DNA of 60,229 nucleotides. It comes from Armatimonadota bacterium (lineage in GTDB: Bacteria > Armatimonadota > UBA5829). The notes beneath the pieces were generated by a model, which was not told where the DNA came from, ran no database searches, and saw nothing but the letters and a program-made list of their open reading frames with translations. The position numbers and the translations under genes are program-made. This document shows positions 17,881-26,334 of this stretch, piece by piece; within the stretch, counting starts at the first letter, position 1; the number at the start of each line of letters is the position of its first letter. The stretch is taken from NCBI GenBank assembly GCA_039679645.1, contig JBDKUO010000024.1, positions 1-60,229 on the forward strand, written 5' to 3'.

Positions 17881-18020
17881 TAGAAGGAGGTGGGTGAATT
17901 GATTAAAAGCCTATCACCCGCCCCGGGAGCAGGGCGCCGGTAGTGGCTACCCGGAAAATTGCTCTTTAGGCCGCCGGAGCCGCACAGCCCCGGCGGCTAG
18001 AAAAAATTATAAAAATTTTT
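17881..18020 (+). other. Structured intergenic RNA-like region
   Basis: Three hairpins follow one another: GGGTGA with TCACCC (about 17893-17928), a nested hairpin with outer GAGCA/TGCTC and inner CCGGTAG/CTACCCGG, and GCCGCCGG (17970-17977) with CCGGCGGC (17990-17997). An A-tract and a T-tract follow. It matches no riboswitch or housekeeping RNA I recognise. The 530-base gap between 17820 and 18351 is otherwise filled by two tiny ORFs and one promoter. Confidence 0.4.
17899..17943 (+). CDS. 14-codon ORF with strong ribosome site
   Basis: TTG start with AAGGAGGT at 17884-17891, encoding MIKSLSPAPGAGRR. It lies inside the structured region, so it may be a leader peptide or chance. Too short to judge on composition. 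Confidence 0.25.
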   Translation: MIKSLSPAPGAGRR

Positions 18021-18049
18021 TGCTGCATCTTTAGCAAACCTGCTATAAT
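18020..18049 (+). promoter_or_regulatory. Extended -10 promoter upstream of the small ORF and sigma gene
   Basis: TGCTATAAT (hexamer 18044-18049) is a perfect -10 with a TGn extension. TTGCTG (18020-18025) stands 18 bases upstream. Predicted start near 18056, after which GATGGTGG (18066-18073) and CCGCCATC can form a leader hairpin. Confidence 0.6.
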
Positions 18050-18103
18050 GTGCGATAATGCTAATGATGGTGGGCAATTAACCGCCATCTGAGGATAATA
18101 ACT

Positions 18104-18235
18104 ATGAGCTATTTAATCTACCGAAAGGAGGCACAATTGATGATGCGCATGTTTACTAATTACATGTCGCACTGCCCGATTGTCGTCGGCAGTACGCACC
18201 AGAAGCCTCGTTTCGGCAGCAAGTGGAAGTTCTGA
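18104..18235 (+). CDS. Small basic protein of 31-43 residues
   Basis: An in-frame ATG at 18104 (GAGGA 8 bases upstream) gives 43 residues; a second ATG at 18140 has the better site AAAGGAGG and gives 31 residues (MMRMFTNYMSHCPIVVG..). The C-terminus is strongly basic (HQKPRFGSKWKF). It follows an extended -10 promoter and precedes the sigma factor gene by about 145 bases. No family recognised. It could be a real small protein or a leader peptide. Confidence 0.5.
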   Translation: MSYLIYRKEAQLMMRMFTNYMSHCPIVVGSTHQKPRFGSKWKF

Positions 18236-18380
18236 GAAGGTTCGTTTAGTTTCCTTCCAGGCTCTTACCTGGAGGAAAAATACCCCTCCTTAGTCTCTTC
18301 CAGACGCTGCCGAGCGATGGCACTATCGCTGTACCTGTAAGTTCCTGTTCTTGATTTACGTTTGGAGGAGACACCCCAAG
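18236..18380 (+). other. Leader with alternative hairpins before the sigma factor
   Basis: TTCCTTCCAGG can pair with CCTGGAGGAA (about 18251-18277). The same GGAGG can instead pair with the CCTCC a few bases later, so the two folds exclude each other. AGCGAT/ATCGCT forms a further 6-bp hairpin near 18315-18332. The sigma gene ribosome site GGAGGAG is at 18364-18370. Confidence 0.35.
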
Positions 18381-18908
18381 ATGAACGCCTGTATATCACG
18401 GGCGCGCGAGGGTGACCAGTTAGCAAAGAGAAAGCTGGTCGAGGCCCTGCGCCCTAGAATAGCAAAAATGGCCGCATATTATGGTCGCATATGTTCGGAA
18501 GACCCTGATGATCTGCTGCAGGAGGCATGGCTGGGCCTGCTGGAGGCTCTTCCTGAGATCGACCTGAGGATCGGGACTCCTGAGCAGTATCTGATCGCCC
18601 GCGCAAGGTGGAAGCTGTTGGATGCGGTAAAGCGCGCCAAAGTGCGCCGGTGCAGTTCGCTTGAGGATGCCCCGGTCGAAACCATAGCCTCAGAGAGCGA
18701 CACGGCGATGTCATTCGCTTGTGTTTCTGAGTTTGTGGGGGAGTTGAAGGCAACCCAGCGCGAGGTGCTCGACTGCCTGCTTGCGGGGCTCACGTGGCGT
18801 GAGGCTGGTGAAAAGCTGGGATGCGCATCCGCTAACATTGCTTATCACGTGCGTCAGATCAGGCGGCGATATGAGGAATGGTCAGAGGAACCGGCATGCA
18901 TGATATAA
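18381..18908 (+). CDS. Sigma-70 family RNA polymerase sigma factor (ECF-like size)
   Basis: A 175-residue protein with sigma region 2 (about residues 10-90, with DPDDLLQEAWLGLLEALPEI and RARWKLLDAVKRAKVRR) and a sigma region 4 helix-turn-helix (about 128-165, LKATQREVLDCLLAGLTWRE then AGEKLGCASANIAYHVRQI). This two-domain layout and length fit ECF-type sigma factors. ATG 18381 was chosen with GGAGGAG about 10 bases upstream. No anti-sigma gene is adjacent. Its stop overlaps the start region of the acetyltransferase. It is preceded by an unusual structured leader with small ORFs, so its level may be controlled after initiation. Confidence 0.8.
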   Translation: MNACISRAREGDQLAKRKLVEALRPRIAKMAAYYGRICSEDPDDLLQEAWLGLLEALPEIDLRIGTPEQYLIARARWKLLDAVKRAKVRRCSSLEDAPVETIASESDTAMSFACVSEFVGELKATQREVLDCLLAGLTWREAGEKLGCASANIAYHVRQIRRRYEEWSEEPACMI

Positions 18909-19396
18909 TCAACTCGATGGATTATATAATACGCCAGGCGAAAATTGACGATTTCGATCAGCTCTCGGAAGTCTTTCGAGAACTCGACCACCTTCATGCG
19001 GATGCGCTTCCGCAGGTGTTTTACAGGCTGGATGAACAGGTCAGGTCTCGTGAAAGCATCGAGAATGCAATCGAGTCCGACAACTTGATCATCCTGGTGG
19101 CTGAGTGCAACGGGCAAATTGTCGGGTTAATTAATGCAGCAAATAGAGAAAGCCCTGCTTTTCCGGGGATGGTTCGCCGTAAATACACCTGGATCGAAAA
19201 TATAGGCATAAAGAGTGAGTTTCGAGGGATGGGGATCGGTCGAGCATTAATGAAATGCGTAGAAGATTGGTCCCTTGAACTCGGGTGCGACCGGTGTGAA
19301 CTCAATGTATGGGAGTTCAACACCGGTGCAATTGACTTTTATGAAGAGCTTGGCTATGAACCCGCCAGCAGGCGGATGTGGAAAAAGCTCAAGTAA
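18896..19396 (+). CDS. GNAT-family N-acetyltransferase
   Basis: A 166-residue acetyltransferase with the usual opening MDYIIRQAKIDDFDQLSEVF, the central VAECNGQIVGLINA, the acetyl-CoA loop FRGMGIGRALM and the ending LNVWEFNTGAIDFYEELGYE. Two starts are credible. ATG 18896 has GAGGAA 6 bases upstream and overlaps the sigma gene. ATG 18917 matches the family start better; a TATAAT at 18904-18909 would place transcription at that A, making a leaderless message. Sequence alone does not settle this. Cotranscription with the sigma factor is likely. Confidence 0.82.
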   Translation: MHDIINSMDYIIRQAKIDDFDQLSEVFRELDHLHADALPQVFYRLDEQVRSRESIENAIESDNLIILVAECNGQIVGLINAANRESPAFPGMVRRKYTWIENIGIKSEFRGMGIGRALMKCVEDWSLELGCDRCELNVWEFNTGAIDFYEELGYEPASRRMWKKLK

Positions 19397-19421
19397 TCAG
19401 CCGGGCTATTAGTGATTATGA

Positions 19422-20366
19422 CTATGGCTCTCTGTACGGCGCGGTCTCCTGCCATCTGCCTAAAGCTCTTGCGGTGATGTCTACATATAGGTAACCGTAT
19501 TCTTCGGCAGGCTCTATCTGATTGGCGAACTGCCAGTCGTTCCACGTGGAGACCATTATAATCTCAGGATTAGTCTGCTTTGCATGATCTAATTCCTTCA
19601 GATAGTATCTGCCATCTTCCCGTTCCTCTCGGGCGGAGTGCTCACGGACATCTTCCAGGGTCCTGCCTGCTTCTTTGCGAACATACTTCGACAGATAGGC
19701 GTCTTCAAGATAGGAGTCATAGCCCGGAGATGCGCACATAAAGTCTTTGCGAGCCGTCTGCGGGAAAGGCTGTATATAGCTCCAGTCATCGGTATAGAAC
19801 GGGCGGATACGCCTTAGCTCAAAATAGTCCGTATACTCTTTGCGCTTCTCGATCTCGACCAGTCCCGGCGCTTCACCGTTCAGGTAGCAGACCACAAGCG
19901 GTTTACCGTGATATCGATAGTAATATGAGTCTTCACACATATGCTCGCGCATATAGTCCAGAGCAAACTCCAGTTCTTCCAGAGTCGGGTCGGAGACATA
20001 GTGTTCCAGGTATATAAAAAGCTGCAGCCGACGTGATTCATTTTCCTGATGAGCAAGCATGTCCATTAACATAGCAAGCGCGCGGTCTTTTGCAAAATCG
20101 GTAGGGTTCCATTGAGTCACAGGAAACACATCATAGACTATTGCATCGATCCCTGCTCTGCGAATATAATGCAACTGCTGCGCAAGAACCTCCGGGTCAT
20201 CACTCTTGTAGTAACCGTGCAATGGGTGATGCTCGCCGTTAAACTCGCGTATGTTGTTCCAGTCGCGCGGGTCCAACTGATAATGCCCGGAAAACCATAG
20301 GGCTAGTGTGCCGCCATAGCGCGGCGCGTTCTCAGGTATTGACTCTATTAAGTTCATTTCAGCCAT
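19422..20366 (-). CDS. GH99-like / WbsX-type TIM-barrel protein
   Basis: A 314-residue protein with the features of the GH99-like (WbsX) domain: ALWFSGHYQLDPRDWNNIRE at the start, HYIRRAGIDAIVYDVFPV (a strand with acidic residues), LFIYLEHYVSDPTLEEL, KPLVVCYLNGEAPG and MVSTWNDWQFANQIEP. This family includes endo-mannosidase-like glycosidases and proteins of surface polysaccharide loci. No signal peptide is seen, so a cytoplasmic role or non-classical export is implied. The start at 20366 overlaps the upstream gene by 8 bases; a second ATG at 20357 is equally possible. Confidence 0.65.
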   Translation of the reverse strand: MAEMNLIESIPENAPRYGGTLALWFSGHYQLDPRDWNNIREFNGEHHPLHGYYKSDDPEVLAQQLHYIRRAGIDAIVYDVFPVTQWNPTDFAKDRALAMLMDMLAHQENESRRLQLFIYLEHYVSDPTLEELEFALDYMREHMCEDSYYYRYHGKPLVVCYLNGEAPGLVEIEKRKEYTDYFELRRIRPFYTDDWSYIQPFPQTARKDFMCASPGYDSYLEDAYLSKYVRKEAGRTLEDVREHSAREEREDGRYYLKELDHAKQTNPEIIMVSTWNDWQFANQIEPAEEYGYLYVDITARALGRWQETAPYREP

Positions 20367-20925
20367 CCAAGTCGTCCGGTGCCTTTCCGTTCGGCTCCGA
20401 TTGTTTTGCTTGTCGGCTCTTGGTAATGTCACGAATTATCTCATAGCATCTTGTGGCTGCTCCGACTAAGTTAGCTGCGGTAGATACTTGAGGGGTGACC
20501 GCATTTTCGACCGCTTTAGTAACGCCGGTAACGCTGCCGCTTACCTGGTCGACTGTGGACTCTGTTTTGTTCATAATCGAGCCGATTGTGGAGTTGACCT
20601 GTCCGGCAACACTGCCCACTGTATCGTCCACCCTTGCCGCTATCGAGTCTATTTTTGAGCTGACCTCATCCGTCGTGCTCTCGAGCCTGGTCATTATGGA
20701 ATCCACTTTGGCGCTGACTTCATCTACTGTGTCTCGGGCTTGCTCAGATATTGCCTTCGCCTGGTTGATAATCGGCTGTACCTTGGCCATGGCTTCGTCC
20801 GCCTTGCGATTGATCGTATTCTTGATCATAATAATTCCTACAGCCAGTGCGGCAGCAGTCAGCAATACTATTGCAGTAGTGATAATCTGGCAAATTGCTA
20901 TCGCAACGAGAGTCCATTCGGGCAT
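20359..20925 (-). CDS. Membrane-anchored coiled-coil protein (DUF948-like)
   Basis: A 188-residue protein with one N-terminal membrane helix (about residues 7-34, VAIAICQIITTAIVLLTAAA) and a long helical region (about 45-150) built from degenerate 11-residue units such as VDEVSAKVDSIMTRLESTT and TDEVSSKIDSIAARVDDTV, then VTGVTKAVENAV. This resembles apolipoprotein-like or DUF948 proteins. The last 30 residues are polar. GGAGGGA is 8 bases before the ATG. It overlaps the GH99-like gene, so the two are probably one operon. Confidence 0.75.
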   Translation of the reverse strand: MPEWTLVAIAICQIITTAIVLLTAAALAVGIIMIKNTINRKADEAMAKVQPIINQAKAISEQARDTVDEVSAKVDSIMTRLESTTDEVSSKIDSIAARVDDTVGSVAGQVNSTIGSIMNKTESTVDQVSGSVTGVTKAVENAVTPQVSTAANLVGAATRCYEIIRDITKSRQAKQSEPNGKAPDDLDG

Positions 20926-21038
20926 TGTCGTTCCCTCCTTCGTATTAGCTGAGAGCTTCGAGTTACTCAGCGCTCAGTTATGCGGAACGTATTAGGATTA
21001 TATGGTCGCAAGCTTTCTTCCTGCATCAGAGTTTTGGC

Positions 21039-22301
21039 CTATCGGGTCTGAGCCTGAATCCATTCATCCCACAAAGTCGACTGCGCAAGGTTTAGCATAC
21101 CGTATCTGACATCATATCTTACTGCGGCAGGCATGTAAACTGCCAGCCCGTGCGCATTAGGAGTATCCGAATTGTGAGCTTCGGCAATCACCGCATTGCC
21201 TATCGCCTGTTCCAGTTCATTATACGCGTCATCAGCAGATGCACCAATGGCCTGGGTGCATCTATAAGCGTAATCGAGTAAATCCAGGCTGTCCCTGTCG
21301 CTGCTTCCATTGCACAGAGAATAGTTAAGCGCGTTATCGCGAGCAGCGGCAAGCTGATATGCATACGCAGATGAATGCGATCTCAAAATATCCGCGAAGC
21401 CGCTTGCAGCGTCGGCCACCGATGCTATTTGTCTCAAGTCCACCGCCGACTGAATTATACCTTGATAAGACGGATATTCCTTAGCATACTCGTTCACAAT
21501 AACTCTGCACAAGTTTTGTGGTGTTGTGGAAGCTCCCATTCTGTTTAGTATCGCAGAGTAATCATATCCGGGAGAAGGCTCCGGCGCGGGTGAACCGACC
21601 ATATATGCTGCTGAGTCTTTAAGCTCATACGCAACTTCGAGCTGCTGCATAAGGCAGGCGTCAAATGCCACCACGTCCATATTCACATCAGCCAGAGCAA
21701 GCGGAATATCGGTTACGTTCATCCCGCTGGAGTTTGTCTCGTCCGAAACTACATACTTATATTGAGATATTGCGCTGTTAAGCCGAATAGTCCAGCCGGA
21801 GCCATGATCCCATATTACCAGGCAATAGTGGTCGGCAGGAAACTTGCTTACACCCCAGTCCACAAAATCTTTTAGTGTGTGCCAGTCACCCATGTCCTGT
21901 TCACCAAGCGCGGGGTTATCAAGCCTGACGGAGTGCATGGTAGATGTGTTGCCGTCCCTTGTAATCAGATAACGGCGGGTATCGGTCCAGTCACCGTTTG
22001 TGGAATCATAGCCCGGCGTTCGGTCCATCTGGACAATCACCCGCACGTTCTTTGTCGAGCCGACCATCTCCATCTGGTTAAAATTGTTAATCCCGGCGCT
22101 TTCCAGGTCATTGTCCGCATCAAGATATATCAGAACGGTCCATGCGCCGTGCTGCTCGGCTTCCTGCTCAGTATAGATAAGGTCCGCCGGTGTGGCTGCC
22201 GAGGCGCCCGCCGAGCCGCCGCCCCCGCCGCAGCCGCTCAAGACGGCAGCAAGTAGAGGAAGCGCCAGTAATAATAGAAAATAACGACTCGTTGAATGCA
22301 T
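21039..22301 (-). CDS. Clostripain-type (C11) cysteine peptidase lipoprotein
   Basis: A 420-residue lipoprotein: signal peptide with lipobox LSGC (Cys24), followed by a Gly/Ser/Ala linker. The C11 domain has WTVLIYLDADNDLESAGIN at its start, the catalytic His in LVIWDHGSGW, and the catalytic Cys in VVAFDACLMQQLEVAYELKD. The segment VGSPAPEPSPGYDYSAIL is also family-typical. Clostripain-like enzymes cleave after basic residues. It is anchored at the membrane surface, so it should act outside the cytoplasm. It lies 11 bases after the HD-domain gene on the same strand. Confidence 0.88.
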   Translation of the reverse strand: MHSTSRYFLLLLALPLLAAVLSGCGGGGGSAGASAATPADLIYTEQEAEQHGAWTVLIYLDADNDLESAGINNFNQMEMVGSTKNVRVIVQMDRTPGYDSTNGDWTDTRRYLITRDGNTSTMHSVRLDNPALGEQDMGDWHTLKDFVDWGVSKFPADHYCLVIWDHGSGWTIRLNSAISQYKYVVSDETNSSGMNVTDIPLALADVNMDVVAFDACLMQQLEVAYELKDSAAYMVGSPAPEPSPGYDYSAILNRMGASTTPQNLCRVIVNEYAKEYPSYQGIIQSAVDLRQIASVADAASGFADILRSHSSAYAYQLAAARDNALNYSLCNGSSDRDSLDLLDYAYRCTQAIGASADDAYNELEQAIGNAVIAEAHNSDTPNAHGLAVYMPAAVRYDVRYGMLNLAQSTLWDEWIQAQTR

Positions 22302-22312
22302 CCTACCAATGA

Positions 22313-22807
22313 TTATGGCAGATTCTCAGGCGGTTGCAAACCATTTTTTATTCCCAGTTCTGCGAAAATCGCATTGAGCCTTTCAAGATGTGAATTATTC
22401 ACTTCAAGAGATGTATTATAAAGATGATGTTGTAACACATCAGCATCTTTCAGAAGTTCGCAGATATCGGTATCAATTTTACCTTTGTTGCTGTGACAGG
22501 CTATTGCGTCACAAATAACAGATATTTCTTTTTCTGTAAAATCACCCGATTCCCGGAGAAGATGCTCGGCCTCCGTTGCTCCGAGGTGAGCGTGGTCTGC
22601 TGGTTTTCCCGTTTTGTATGCCCAAATGTCATGAAGCATACCGGCTGCTGTACAAATTTCCGGGTCTATACCGCGTTTGAGTGCAAGCATCGCGCATACT
22701 GTTGCCACACCGTAGAGATGTACGAATCCACAGCGGCTTTCTTCAAGATCAGGTTGCGCTCGCACAATATTGTCTATGGTTGCTCGAAGATACTCAAGTC
22801 TATTCAT
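22313..22807 (-). CDS. HD-domain phosphohydrolase
   Basis: A 164-residue HD-superfamily protein. The metal ligands appear as HLYGVATVCAMLALKRG (first His), AGMLHDIWAYKTG (HD pair) and ICDAIACHSNKG (His) with LLKDADVLQHHL (last Asp). The order matches small HDIG/YfbR-type hydrolases that act on nucleotides or other phosphates. ATG 22807 overlaps the methyltransferase stop and has CAGGAGCG upstream. Substrate unknown. Confidence 0.8.
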   Translation of the reverse strand: MNRLEYLRATIDNIVRAQPDLEESRCGFVHLYGVATVCAMLALKRGIDPEICTAAGMLHDIWAYKTGKPADHAHLGATEAEHLLRESGDFTEKEISVICDAIACHSNKGKIDTDICELLKDADVLQHHLYNTSLEVNNSHLERLNAIFAELGIKNGLQPPENLP

Positions 22808-23477
22808 CCATCGCTCCTGATACATTCCCGGTCCATGCTATGTGGGTGACGGGTAGTTCACCGCAGGCTGCCTGGCCTGCCACTATTAGTCCGGCATCCG
22901 TAAGCGCTTTAGCGACATTGTAAGCCGGCTGATTTTTTGAGTAACTGCCGTATGCTCCAACAATTAACACACCATCGGGATTTACATAGTGTCGAAGTAA
23001 CCTGAACAAGTAATCTCTGATAAACGGTTCGGGCACATTGTCTGAAAGCGTATACACATAATCGAATTTTCGCGGCGGAACCCAATCCCAGGCGTTAGCC
23101 GTCCAGAAATGATCCCCGTGGTTCGGAAACCTTTCTTTTGCCAAGGCTATCAAATTAGCGCCAATGTCTACGCCATAGGCTTCGATTGTGATGCCTTTTG
23201 CCTTTGCCCAGTCCACAAGGCATTCGAGGAGGTATCCATTGGCACATCCGACATCCAGGAAATCGCCGTCTTTTTCTACTGCGTTAAGGATGATTTCTCG
23301 CTCACTTTTCCACTGCGCTTTGCCGCCATAAAAACCGGATTGCTTGATAGGGTCAGAGTGAGAGAGATATGCCTCTTGCAGGCGCCGGATATTGTTGAGA
23401 AACTGATTGGGAAGTTTTTTCCTCATAGCATGCAATAGTTCTGCATCCGGTAGAGATGTCCCTTCAGTGCGAACCAA
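22800..23477 (-). CDS. Class I SAM-dependent methyltransferase
   Basis: A 225-residue methyltransferase with motif I FLDVGCANGYLLECLVDW, an acidic motif II (AYGVDIGANLIALAKERF), and ANAWDWVPPRKFDYVYTL. It overlaps the HD-domain gene by 8 bases. Its start is uncertain: the frame opens with TTG 23477, 8 bases after the STAS-kinase stop and without a clear ribosome site. An alternative ATG at 23426 also lacks one. The substrate is unknown. It is the third gene of the operon that begins with the PP2C phosphatase. Confidence 0.75.
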   Translation of the reverse strand: MVRTEGTSLPDAELLHAMRKKLPNQFLNNIRRLQEAYLSHSDPIKQSGFYGGKAQWKSEREIILNAVEKDGDFLDVGCANGYLLECLVDWAKAKGITIEAYGVDIGANLIALAKERFPNHGDHFWTANAWDWVPPRKFDYVYTLSDNVPEPFIRDYLFRLLRHYVNPDGVLIVGAYGSYSKNQPAYNVAKALTDAGLIVAGQAACGELPVTHIAWTGNVSGAMDE

Positions 23478-23484
23478 GAAATAC

Positions 23485-24282
23485 TTAAGACCGTGCCAGT
23501 GCAGGTTTATTCACATGCTTAATGAGTCTTACGGTAGTGGTGCCGTCGAATTTGAATGTCACCTCATCCACCAGCATACGCATCATGTAGATACCCATGC
23601 CGCCTTCAAGCAGTGAGTTCGGCTTGTGCTCTGGAATAGTATCCGGAAGAAAACCCGCTCCGGGGTCTGTGATATCTATAGAAAGCCCTTGCGGACCGGC
23701 GACGCACTTTATTGATATTCGAAGCTCAGGATTGCACAGGCAGCCGTGTCTTATGGCATTCGCTATTGCCTCTCCAACGGCGATGAGTATATCCTGCGCC
23801 TCACTCCGGCTGAACGGCATGGATTCGACAACGTTCTCTATGCGGCTGCGGGCAATACCGGCTGTCTGCGGACATGCCGGAATGCTGAAGTCGCTGATGT
23901 GCCAAAATCCTCTGTCGTCATCGGTCGATTCCGGCCCGCCGCTTACAGGCATATCATTGACGGCTGAGTTAAAGTAGACTGCGGCTCCGCACATGGTCAG
24001 GACTCTGCTTACTTGTTCACTTGCTCCTATCAATTCAATGGCGGCTCCCCTGTCAACGGCTTTGTAGGCACACTGAATGAGCGCAGAGATACCGCTGGTG
24101 TCCATATAATGCACGTCACCCAGGTCCGCTTTCACAAGTTGATGGCCTGCAGACAGACACCGTTCAAAAGCTTCGGACATGCGCTCTCTGTTGTGAAAGC
24201 CGACCTGGCCGGTGAGTTTTACCGTAGGCGGATTTTCTATACTTACGTCCACTTTAAGATCGGGTATTGCGCATGTCATCAA
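23485..24282 (-). CDS. STAS domain fused to an RsbW-like HATPase (partner-switching protein)
   Basis: A 265-residue fusion. Residues about 1-110 are a STAS anti-sigma-antagonist domain with the phosphorylatable serine in YMDTSGISALI. Residues about 130-262 are an RsbW-type serine kinase with N-box EAIANAIRHG, G1-like DITDPGAGF and GGMGIYMMRMLVDEV. In the RsbVW scheme the kinase binds a sigma factor or its own antagonist, and phosphorylation of the STAS serine frees the kinase. Here both halves are one chain. It overlaps the PP2C phosphatase by 4 bases, so substrate and phosphatase are coupled. The target is not evident and no sigma gene is adjacent. Confidence 0.88.
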   Translation of the reverse strand: MMTCAIPDLKVDVSIENPPTVKLTGQVGFHNRERMSEAFERCLSAGHQLVKADLGDVHYMDTSGISALIQCAYKAVDRGAAIELIGASEQVSRVLTMCGAAVYFNSAVNDMPVSGGPESTDDDRGFWHISDFSIPACPQTAGIARSRIENVVESMPFSRSEAQDILIAVGEAIANAIRHGCLCNPELRISIKCVAGPQGLSIDITDPGAGFLPDTIPEHKPNSLLEGGMGIYMMRMLVDEVTFKFDGTTTVRLIKHVNKPALARS

Positions 24283-26006
24283 ACTTGCTCCTCGCCTTTT
24301 GTCTTGATTAACAGCATTGCTGCGTCATCACTAAGTTTGCCGCCCGATAACACAGCCGCCCGGTCAAGGATATGATCGCATATATCCCGAACCGATTCAT
24401 CCGCTTTATCTTCGATTATAGCCAATACGGCTTCGTGCCCGAGTCTGTCGCAGCCATGTCCCGCATCCGTTATTCCGTCTGTGTAAAAAAGCACGATGTC
24501 TCCTGCCGAAAGACTGATCGCATGTTCAAGATAATGCGCTTCGCCGAGCAGACCGAGAGCGGGCCCCGTGACATCCAGAGTCGTCGCGAATCCGGCCCTG
24601 CGGCTATGAAAGATCGGTTGTTCATGGCCGGCGTTTGCATATATGAGTCTATGCTTTTGCTCATCGATCACAGCATATACAAGCGTAACAAAAACCTCTG
24701 GAGGTGTGCAGGATGCCAGAGCTTTATTGAGCCTCATCAGGACACCGGCGGGGTCGTTCTCTCGAAGCGCATATGCCCTGAGCATATACTTGGTCATGGC
24801 GGTGTATACGGCTGCTTTGAGCCCCTTTCCCGATACATCCGCCATAACCACTCCGTATTGCCCTTTGCCTAAGGTGAAAACATCGTAGAAGTCTCCTCCA
24901 ACAAGTTCTTCGTCAAGGGCTGGCAGATAATGCTGGGCAATCTCGAAACCTTGTATCTCGGGCAGTTCATAAGGCACAAAGCTCCTCTGCAGTTTGTCTG
25001 CTATGTAATGCTCCCTTTGATAAATCTCTTGTATCCGCTTTCTTGCTGACTCCTGCTCGGTGATGTCTGTAGCTGCTACCAGGACGCCGGTGATGCTTTC
25101 ATCGCTGTCTCGAAGCGGAACGCTGTTTACAAGAAACGTTCTCATGCCACTGTCAGGACTCTGCCAGTGAATTGTCTCATCACTGCATGCCTGACCACTG
25201 ATCGAGCGAGCCAACGGATGGCTGTCAGGTTTTATGTGATTGCCGCTGTCATCAAATAAGCTGCAGGCACATTTAGGGCTAAATGCGTTATGTTCGTATA
25301 ACTGCTTTGCCGCCGAGTTGTGAAGTGCAACATTGCATTCTGCGTCATATACCAGTAATGGCACCGGTACTGCTTCGAGCAAGGTTATAAGCCGGGACTT
25401 TTCCATCTCGATCTCAGCAGCTCTTTTTTCAGCCAGCTCAGCCAGTTCCTGTAGTCTGTTGCGAGCGTTCACATCATCGCTTACATCCAGCGCGAGCACG
25501 GCCATGGCATTTATGGGACCGTTTTCGGAAGGTATTTTAAGATGAACAATGCTTCCGCTCCAGAATTTTGGACCTTGTGCAAATCCGTCGTATCGAAAAT
25601 TTCGGACTCGGATCGATTTTCCATTTTCGCGAGCATGGCGGAGCAATTTCATAAGGCCGGACTCTTCGGCCATCGGCAGCGCTTCATTCAATCTTTCACC
25701 CAGCGGCAGGGTCTTTTCACTGTAAAACCTGAAATATGTCCTGTTGCCGCCGAGTATTTTGAACTCTGAATCAACCAGAATAACGCCTGCCGGCAGATTT
25801 TCTATCAGGCAGCGCAATGATCTCTGCTGCTCGGAAAGCTCGACGAGCATTTTCTCCATCTGCAAGTGCAATTGCCTGTCCTTGGCACTGGAAAGGGGCA
25901 TCAGGCTTTCAATTTCACCTTCAAAATGAGATCCACGATTAATCCCTTCAGTCGCGCTTGCAACCAATTCGTCCATGATTTTAGTTGTTATGCGCTTCTT
26001 AGTCAT
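24279..26006 (-). CDS. PAS-PAS-PP2C (SpoIIE/RsbU-type) serine phosphatase
   Basis: A 575-residue cytoplasmic sensor phosphatase. It has an N-terminal coiled-coil segment (about 40-70), PAS 1 (about 65-190, ENLPAGVILVDSEFKILG), a linker coiled coil, PAS 2 (about 208-325, EAVPVPLLVYDAECNVALH) and a PP2C domain (about 350-570). Metal-binding motifs of the phosphatase are present: ELVGGDFYDVF, VVMADVSGKGLKAAV, LFYTDGITDAG and SDDAAMLLI. It should dephosphorylate the STAS serine of the next gene in response to a signal bound by the PAS domains. No membrane segments are seen. It is the first gene of the operon. Confidence 0.92.
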   Translation of the reverse strand: MTKKRITTKIMDELVASATEGINRGSHFEGEIESLMPLSSAKDRQLHLQMEKMLVELSEQQRSLRCLIENLPAGVILVDSEFKILGGNRTYFRFYSEKTLPLGERLNEALPMAEESGLMKLLRHARENGKSIRVRNFRYDGFAQGPKFWSGSIVHLKIPSENGPINAMAVLALDVSDDVNARNRLQELAELAEKRAAEIEMEKSRLITLLEAVPVPLLVYDAECNVALHNSAAKQLYEHNAFSPKCACSLFDDSGNHIKPDSHPLARSISGQACSDETIHWQSPDSGMRTFLVNSVPLRDSDESITGVLVAATDITEQESARKRIQEIYQREHYIADKLQRSFVPYELPEIQGFEIAQHYLPALDEELVGGDFYDVFTLGKGQYGVVMADVSGKGLKAAVYTAMTKYMLRAYALRENDPAGVLMRLNKALASCTPPEVFVTLVYAVIDEQKHRLIYANAGHEQPIFHSRRAGFATTLDVTGPALGLLGEAHYLEHAISLSAGDIVLFYTDGITDAGHGCDRLGHEAVLAIIEDKADESVRDICDHILDRAAVLSGGKLSDDAAMLLIKTKGEEQV

Positions 26007-26299
26007 TGAGCATTTCCCTGAAAGCTTGAGGTATAGAAGTGATTGATGAGGCTGTTCGGAACGATGTCAAGCGTGTTGCAGTGATATTGAACCATACAAG
26101 TTCTAGCACGCGTATTAAATAACAAAGCCCGGCTGACACAACTTGCTCTCCCTAAGCCAGATTTGGGGATGTGACTGCAGCTTTGCCGTCACGACTGCGT
26201 CATTACTGCTTCGCAAATACGAGAGTAAATTATCACAGCAAATCGGAAAAGTCAACCGTTATTTGCGCATGGGATTCGACAAATTACTGGTTTTGTAAT

Positions 26300-26329
26300 G
26301 GAACATATGCGGGGCGGGCATCGTATAAT
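26300..26329 (+). promoter_or_regulatory. Promoter of small-RNA unit 1 (ECF-like GGAACA-N16-CGTATA)
   Basis: GGAACA (26300-26305), 16 bases, then CGTATAAT (26322-26329). The AAC-type -35 with N16 and a CGTA -10 fits ECF sigma promoters. The -10 also reads as TATAAT for a housekeeping factor. The same arrangement recurs 133 bases downstream. Confidence 0.6.
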
Positions 26330-26334
26330 AAATA

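Noticed and set aside
17881-18000. Signal-recognition-particle RNA, tmRNA or RNase P RNA in the structured gap
   Set aside because: None of their conserved cores could be found; only generic hairpins are present.
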